This document shows positions 5,270 through 7,351 of a stretch of 7,351 bases of DNA, one piece after another (position 1 is the stretch's first letter; each line of letters opens with the position of its first letter). A program made the translations under genes and the position numbers. The notes under the pieces were generated by a model. That model was not told the DNA's origin. It was given only the letters and a program-made list of their open reading frames with translations, and did no database searches. The stretch spans positions 1 through 7,351 of the forward strand of contig DOTG01000017.1 in the NCBI GenBank assembly GCA_003512955.1, in the 5' to 3' direction. Source of the stretch: Marinilabiliales bacterium. Its GTDB lineage: Bacteria; Bacteroidota; Bacteroidia; Bacteroidales; SZUA-534.

Positions 5270-7351
5270 CTATTTAACAACAACCTGTTTTATTAACATT
5301 CCGTCTTCAAAAATAATTTCGACAAAATAAAGGGTGTGGTTCAACCCGTTTAACGGCAGTTCCACCATTCTTTCGGCTGGGGCCGTTTTTACTTCCATCA
5401 CCGTGTTCCCCAGTAACGAAACCAACCTTACTGCTTTAACGACATCTTCGCCGTTAATGGCAACATAAAGCACATCGCTGGCCGGGTTTGGATAAACGTC
5501 CACCATATCTTCAAGCCTTGCCGAGGGTATGCTGGTACAGGAATCGACACTTACAGTAACAATAGCCTCACCGTTGCAGCCAAATTCAGTTGAAAAGCTG
5601 TAAACCAATTCATGGGTACCAATCCCGGCAACTGATGGAGAGAAAGTACCTTCCGAAACCCCGGCCCCGGAATATATTCCCCCTTCGGGAAAGCCACCGT
5701 TTAGCAAAACTTCACCGCCGTTGATGCAGAATACAGTATCACCTGATGTTTCCCATGTAACCTCTGGATTATCAAACACTGTCAAAACCAAAGGCTCTGA
5801 AACTGCCGGATTTCCTGAGACACACGTTAAGCTTGAGGCCATTTTTACTTTTATCTGATCCCCATTTTTTGGGTAATAATAATAATGGTATAAATCTCCC
5901 ATAATTAGCGAGTCATTAATATACCACTCAAATGCTGGAATACCACCGCCATTTACCGGGTCAGCGGTCAATATTGCAACTTCTCCCTCACATAAGGTGC
6001 TGTCATAAGCTATCACACTTACCGATACGGGTAAAATTTCATCTACTTTAAGCATTATGGTATTCGATAAGGCAGGGTTCCCAATGGTACATTCCAGGTC
6101 AGAGGTAAGTTCAACATTTACCTTGTCCTCATTGGCCGGGGTATATGTAAATGTCTGTGCATTGCTTCCCGATTCAACCCCATTGACCAGCCACTTGTAA
6201 ATTGCATTACCACCGTTAACGGACTCGGCTGTAAATGTTACCGGAGTACCCTCACAGACCCAATTATGATCCACTGATTGGCTCACCGACACATGCACAG
6301 CACTTTTTACCGTAAAGGTTTCGGTATTCGACTGTGCCGGGTTGTTGCTGGTACAACTCAAACTCGATATCATCTGTACATAAACCTCATCGCCATCTAC
6401 TGGGGCATAAGTATATGTAGTCATATTGTATCCTGCCAACTTTCCGTTCACATTCCACTGGTAGGCCGGTTCGCCCCCGTTCACTGGGGTAGCAACCAAG
6501 GTAACCTCTGTACCACTGCACACCATATTGGTATCGGCATCGATAGTTACCGATACCGGCAGCAGTTCAATAACTTCTGGTACAATTGTATTTGACAAGG
6601 CCGGATTATTTGTCGTACAGTTCAAGTCGGAAGTCATTTCCACATTCACAACATCACCGTTTATTGGTGTGTATATAAAATTTTGTGAACTTGAACCAAT
6701 TGCCGAGCCATTAACTGACCATTGGTAACTTGGGCTGCCCCCGTTTACAGGTGTTGCTGTAAAGGTAACAGGTGTGCCGCTGCATACCGACGTGTTATCG
6801 GCGGCTATGCTTACCGATACCGGCAGCACTTCGCCAACACTCACCGGTATAGTATCCGATTGTGCCGGGTTACCGCTTGTGCAGGCAATCCCAGATGTCA
6901 GCCTCACATGTACCTTATCGCCGTCCTGTGGGGCATAACTGAAGGCCGGGCTGTCTGACCCTGCCACAACGCCGTTTACAAACCACTGGTAGGATGGCGT
7001 CCCGCCATTTATCGGCACGGCCGTGAAGTTTACCTCTGTACCGCTACATACTGCCGTGTTGTCAGCTGATATACTTACGGATACCGGCATTACTTCGCCA
7101 ACAGATACCTGTATGGTATCAGAATGTGCCGGGTTGCCACTGGTACAGGCAAGGCTGCTCGTTGCCACCACGTGGACCATGTCGCCGTCGGCCGGCGTGT
7201 AAACAAATTCGGGGCTGTCTGCACCTGCTGCTACTCCGTTCACAAACCACTGGTAACTTGGGATGCCACCGTTCACAGGTGTTGCTGTAAAAGTTACCTG
7301 CGTGCCTATACATACCGAGGTGTTGTCGGCCGATATGCCCACCGATACGGG
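5270..7351 (-). CDS. T9SS-secreted protein with tandem Ig-like repeats (5' end missing)
   Basis: The C-terminal 693 residues of a larger protein; the frame is open to the right edge and already in mid-repeat there (PVSV), so no start lies in the window and the GTG at 7342 is an internal Val codon. Residues 1-528 are six 88-residue repeats with an Ig-type Cys-Trp-Cys pattern. Residues 529-604 form another Ig/PKD-like domain with the GGIYSGAGV and FSPSVAGIGTHELVY motifs typical of Bacteroidota surface proteins. Residues 616-693 are a T9SS type A sorting domain with VYPNP. The likely role is an extended surface or secreted stalk, adhesin, or the rear of a larger enzyme; any functional N-terminal domain is not visible. 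The stop is TAG, with a strong terminator downstream. GC rises from about 40% near 5761-6060 to about 55% near 7081-7351, unlike the roughly 30% regulator gene next door. Confidence 0.9.
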   Translation of the reverse strand, partial: PVSVGISADNTSVCIGTQVTFTATPVNGGIPSYQWFVNGVAAGADSPEFVYTPADGDMVHVVATSSLACTSGNPAHSDTIQVSVGEVMPVSVSISADNTAVCSGTEVNFTAVPINGGTPSYQWFVNGVVAGSDSPAFSYAPQDGDKVHVRLTSGIACTSGNPAQSDTIPVSVGEVLPVSVSIAADNTSVCSGTPVTFTATPVNGGSPSYQWSVNGSAIGSSSQNFIYTPINGDVVNVEMTSDLNCTTNNPALSNTIVPEVIELLPVSVTIDADTNMVCSGTEVTLVATPVNGGEPAYQWNVNGKLAGYNMTTYTYAPVDGDEVYVQMISSLSCTSNNPAQSNTETFTVKSAVHVSVSQSVDHNWVCEGTPVTFTAESVNGGNAIYKWLVNGVESGSNAQTFTYTPANEDKVNVELTSDLECTIGNPALSNTIMLKVDEILPVSVSVIAYDSTLCEGEVAILTADPVNGGGIPAFEWYINDSLIMGDLYHYYYYPKNGDQIKVKMASSLTCVSGNPAVSEPLVLTVFDNPEVTWETSGDTVFCINGGEVLLNGGFPEGGIYSGAGVSEGTFSPSVAGIGTHELVYSFSTEFGCNGEAIVTVSVDSCTSIPSARLEDMVDVYPNPASDVLYVAINGEDVVKAVRLVSLLGNTVMEVKTAPAERMVELPLNGLNHTLYFVEIIFEDGMLIKQVVVK
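5273..5506 (-). other. T9SS type A C-terminal sorting domain of the Ig-repeat protein
   Basis: Residues 616-693 contain VYPNP, the V-x-L-V-x-x-L-GN-x-V core, an ELPLNGL strand and the closing VVVK. The usual Gly before the last Tyr-containing strand (as in RGIYYI of the propeller protein) is Thr here (HTLYFVEI). The overall pattern still clearly fits the family. Confidence 0.88.
5540..5767 (-). other. Ig/PKD-like domain between repeat array and sorting domain
   Basis: Residues 529-604 of the partial protein. They differ from the 88-residue repeats: a short CINGGEVLLNGG strand, the GGIYSGAGVSEGTFSP block, GIGTHELVYSF, and a final FGCNGEAIVTVSV strand. This pattern recurs in many Bacteroidota secreted proteins near the C-terminus. 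The two Cys around the core may pair. Confidence 0.7.
5768..7351 (-). repeat. Six tandem 264-bp units encoding Ig-like repeats
   Basis: Units lie at 7351-7088, 7087-6824, 6823-6560, 6559-6296, 6295-6032 and 6031-5768, all 264 bp. Each encodes PVSV (HVSV in unit 5), a Cys at unit residue 14, a T-A-x-x-(V/I)-NGG stretch, a Trp at 35, a Y-x-P-x-x-(G/E)-D turn, a second Cys at 69 and NPA-x-S near 73-77. Unit 6 has one inserted residue before its Trp. The two Cys could form the Ig-fold disulfide. The array runs off the right edge, so the full copy number is unknown. Confidence 0.95.

Noticed and set aside
6278..6595. Open frame of 105 codons on the plus strand across the Ig-like repeats
   Set aside because: It is antisense to a well-supported repeat-coding frame, has no family-like sequence, and arises from the repeated GC-richer DNA. 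The same holds for plus-strand frames at 6528-6728 and 6722-6958.
7340..7342. GTG at 7342 as the start of the Ig-repeat gene
   Set aside because: The frame continues to the window edge and the preceding codons encode the conserved PVS of the repeat, so this is an internal Val codon.
5768..7351. CRISPR array or other non-coding repeat
   Set aside because: The 264-bp period, open frame through all units and protein-level conservation show a domain array.

Overview
The window looks like chromosomal DNA from a member of the Bacteroidota. Two proteins end in the type A C-terminal sorting domain of the type IX secretion system (T9SS). The middle gene has exact matches to the Bacteroidota -7 promoter box TAnnTTTG upstream. 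No start codon has a well-placed Shine-Dalgarno sequence. Genus or species cannot be read from the sequence.

All three genes lie on the minus strand, so transcription runs from right to left. (1) 5270-7351 is the 3' part of a large secreted protein whose 5' end is outside the window. It has six 88-residue Ig-like repeats, a different Ig/PKD-like domain and a T9SS sorting domain. (2) 4861-5269 is an intergenic stretch. It holds a strong intrinsic terminator for the first gene (5164-5197) and two overlapping candidate promoters for the next one (4889-4949). (3) 3130-4857 encodes a membrane-tethered regulator with a signal peptide, seven TPRs at a 40-residue spacing, one transmembrane helix, a coiled coil and a LuxR-like helix-turn-helix. 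(4) 2823-3129 is an AT-rich gap with no clear terminator. (5) 45-2822 encodes a secreted protein with fourteen Asp-box (BNR-type) repeats, probably two seven-bladed beta-propellers, then two PKD-like domains and a T9SS sorting domain. The last 44 bases hold only a possible half hairpin cut by the window edge.

Read together, two predicted surface or secreted T9SS cargo proteins flank a predicted one-component regulator that could sense something in the periplasm and act on DNA. The terminator separates the Ig-repeat gene from the regulator. The regulator and the propeller gene could share a transcript, but this is inference.

I see no RNA gene, complete mobile element, CRISPR array, or clearly new multi-gene system. 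The most notable signals are the mosaic structure of the outermost Ig-like repeat, the strong base-composition and divergence gradient along the repeat array, and the contrast in GC between the repeat gene and the regulator.
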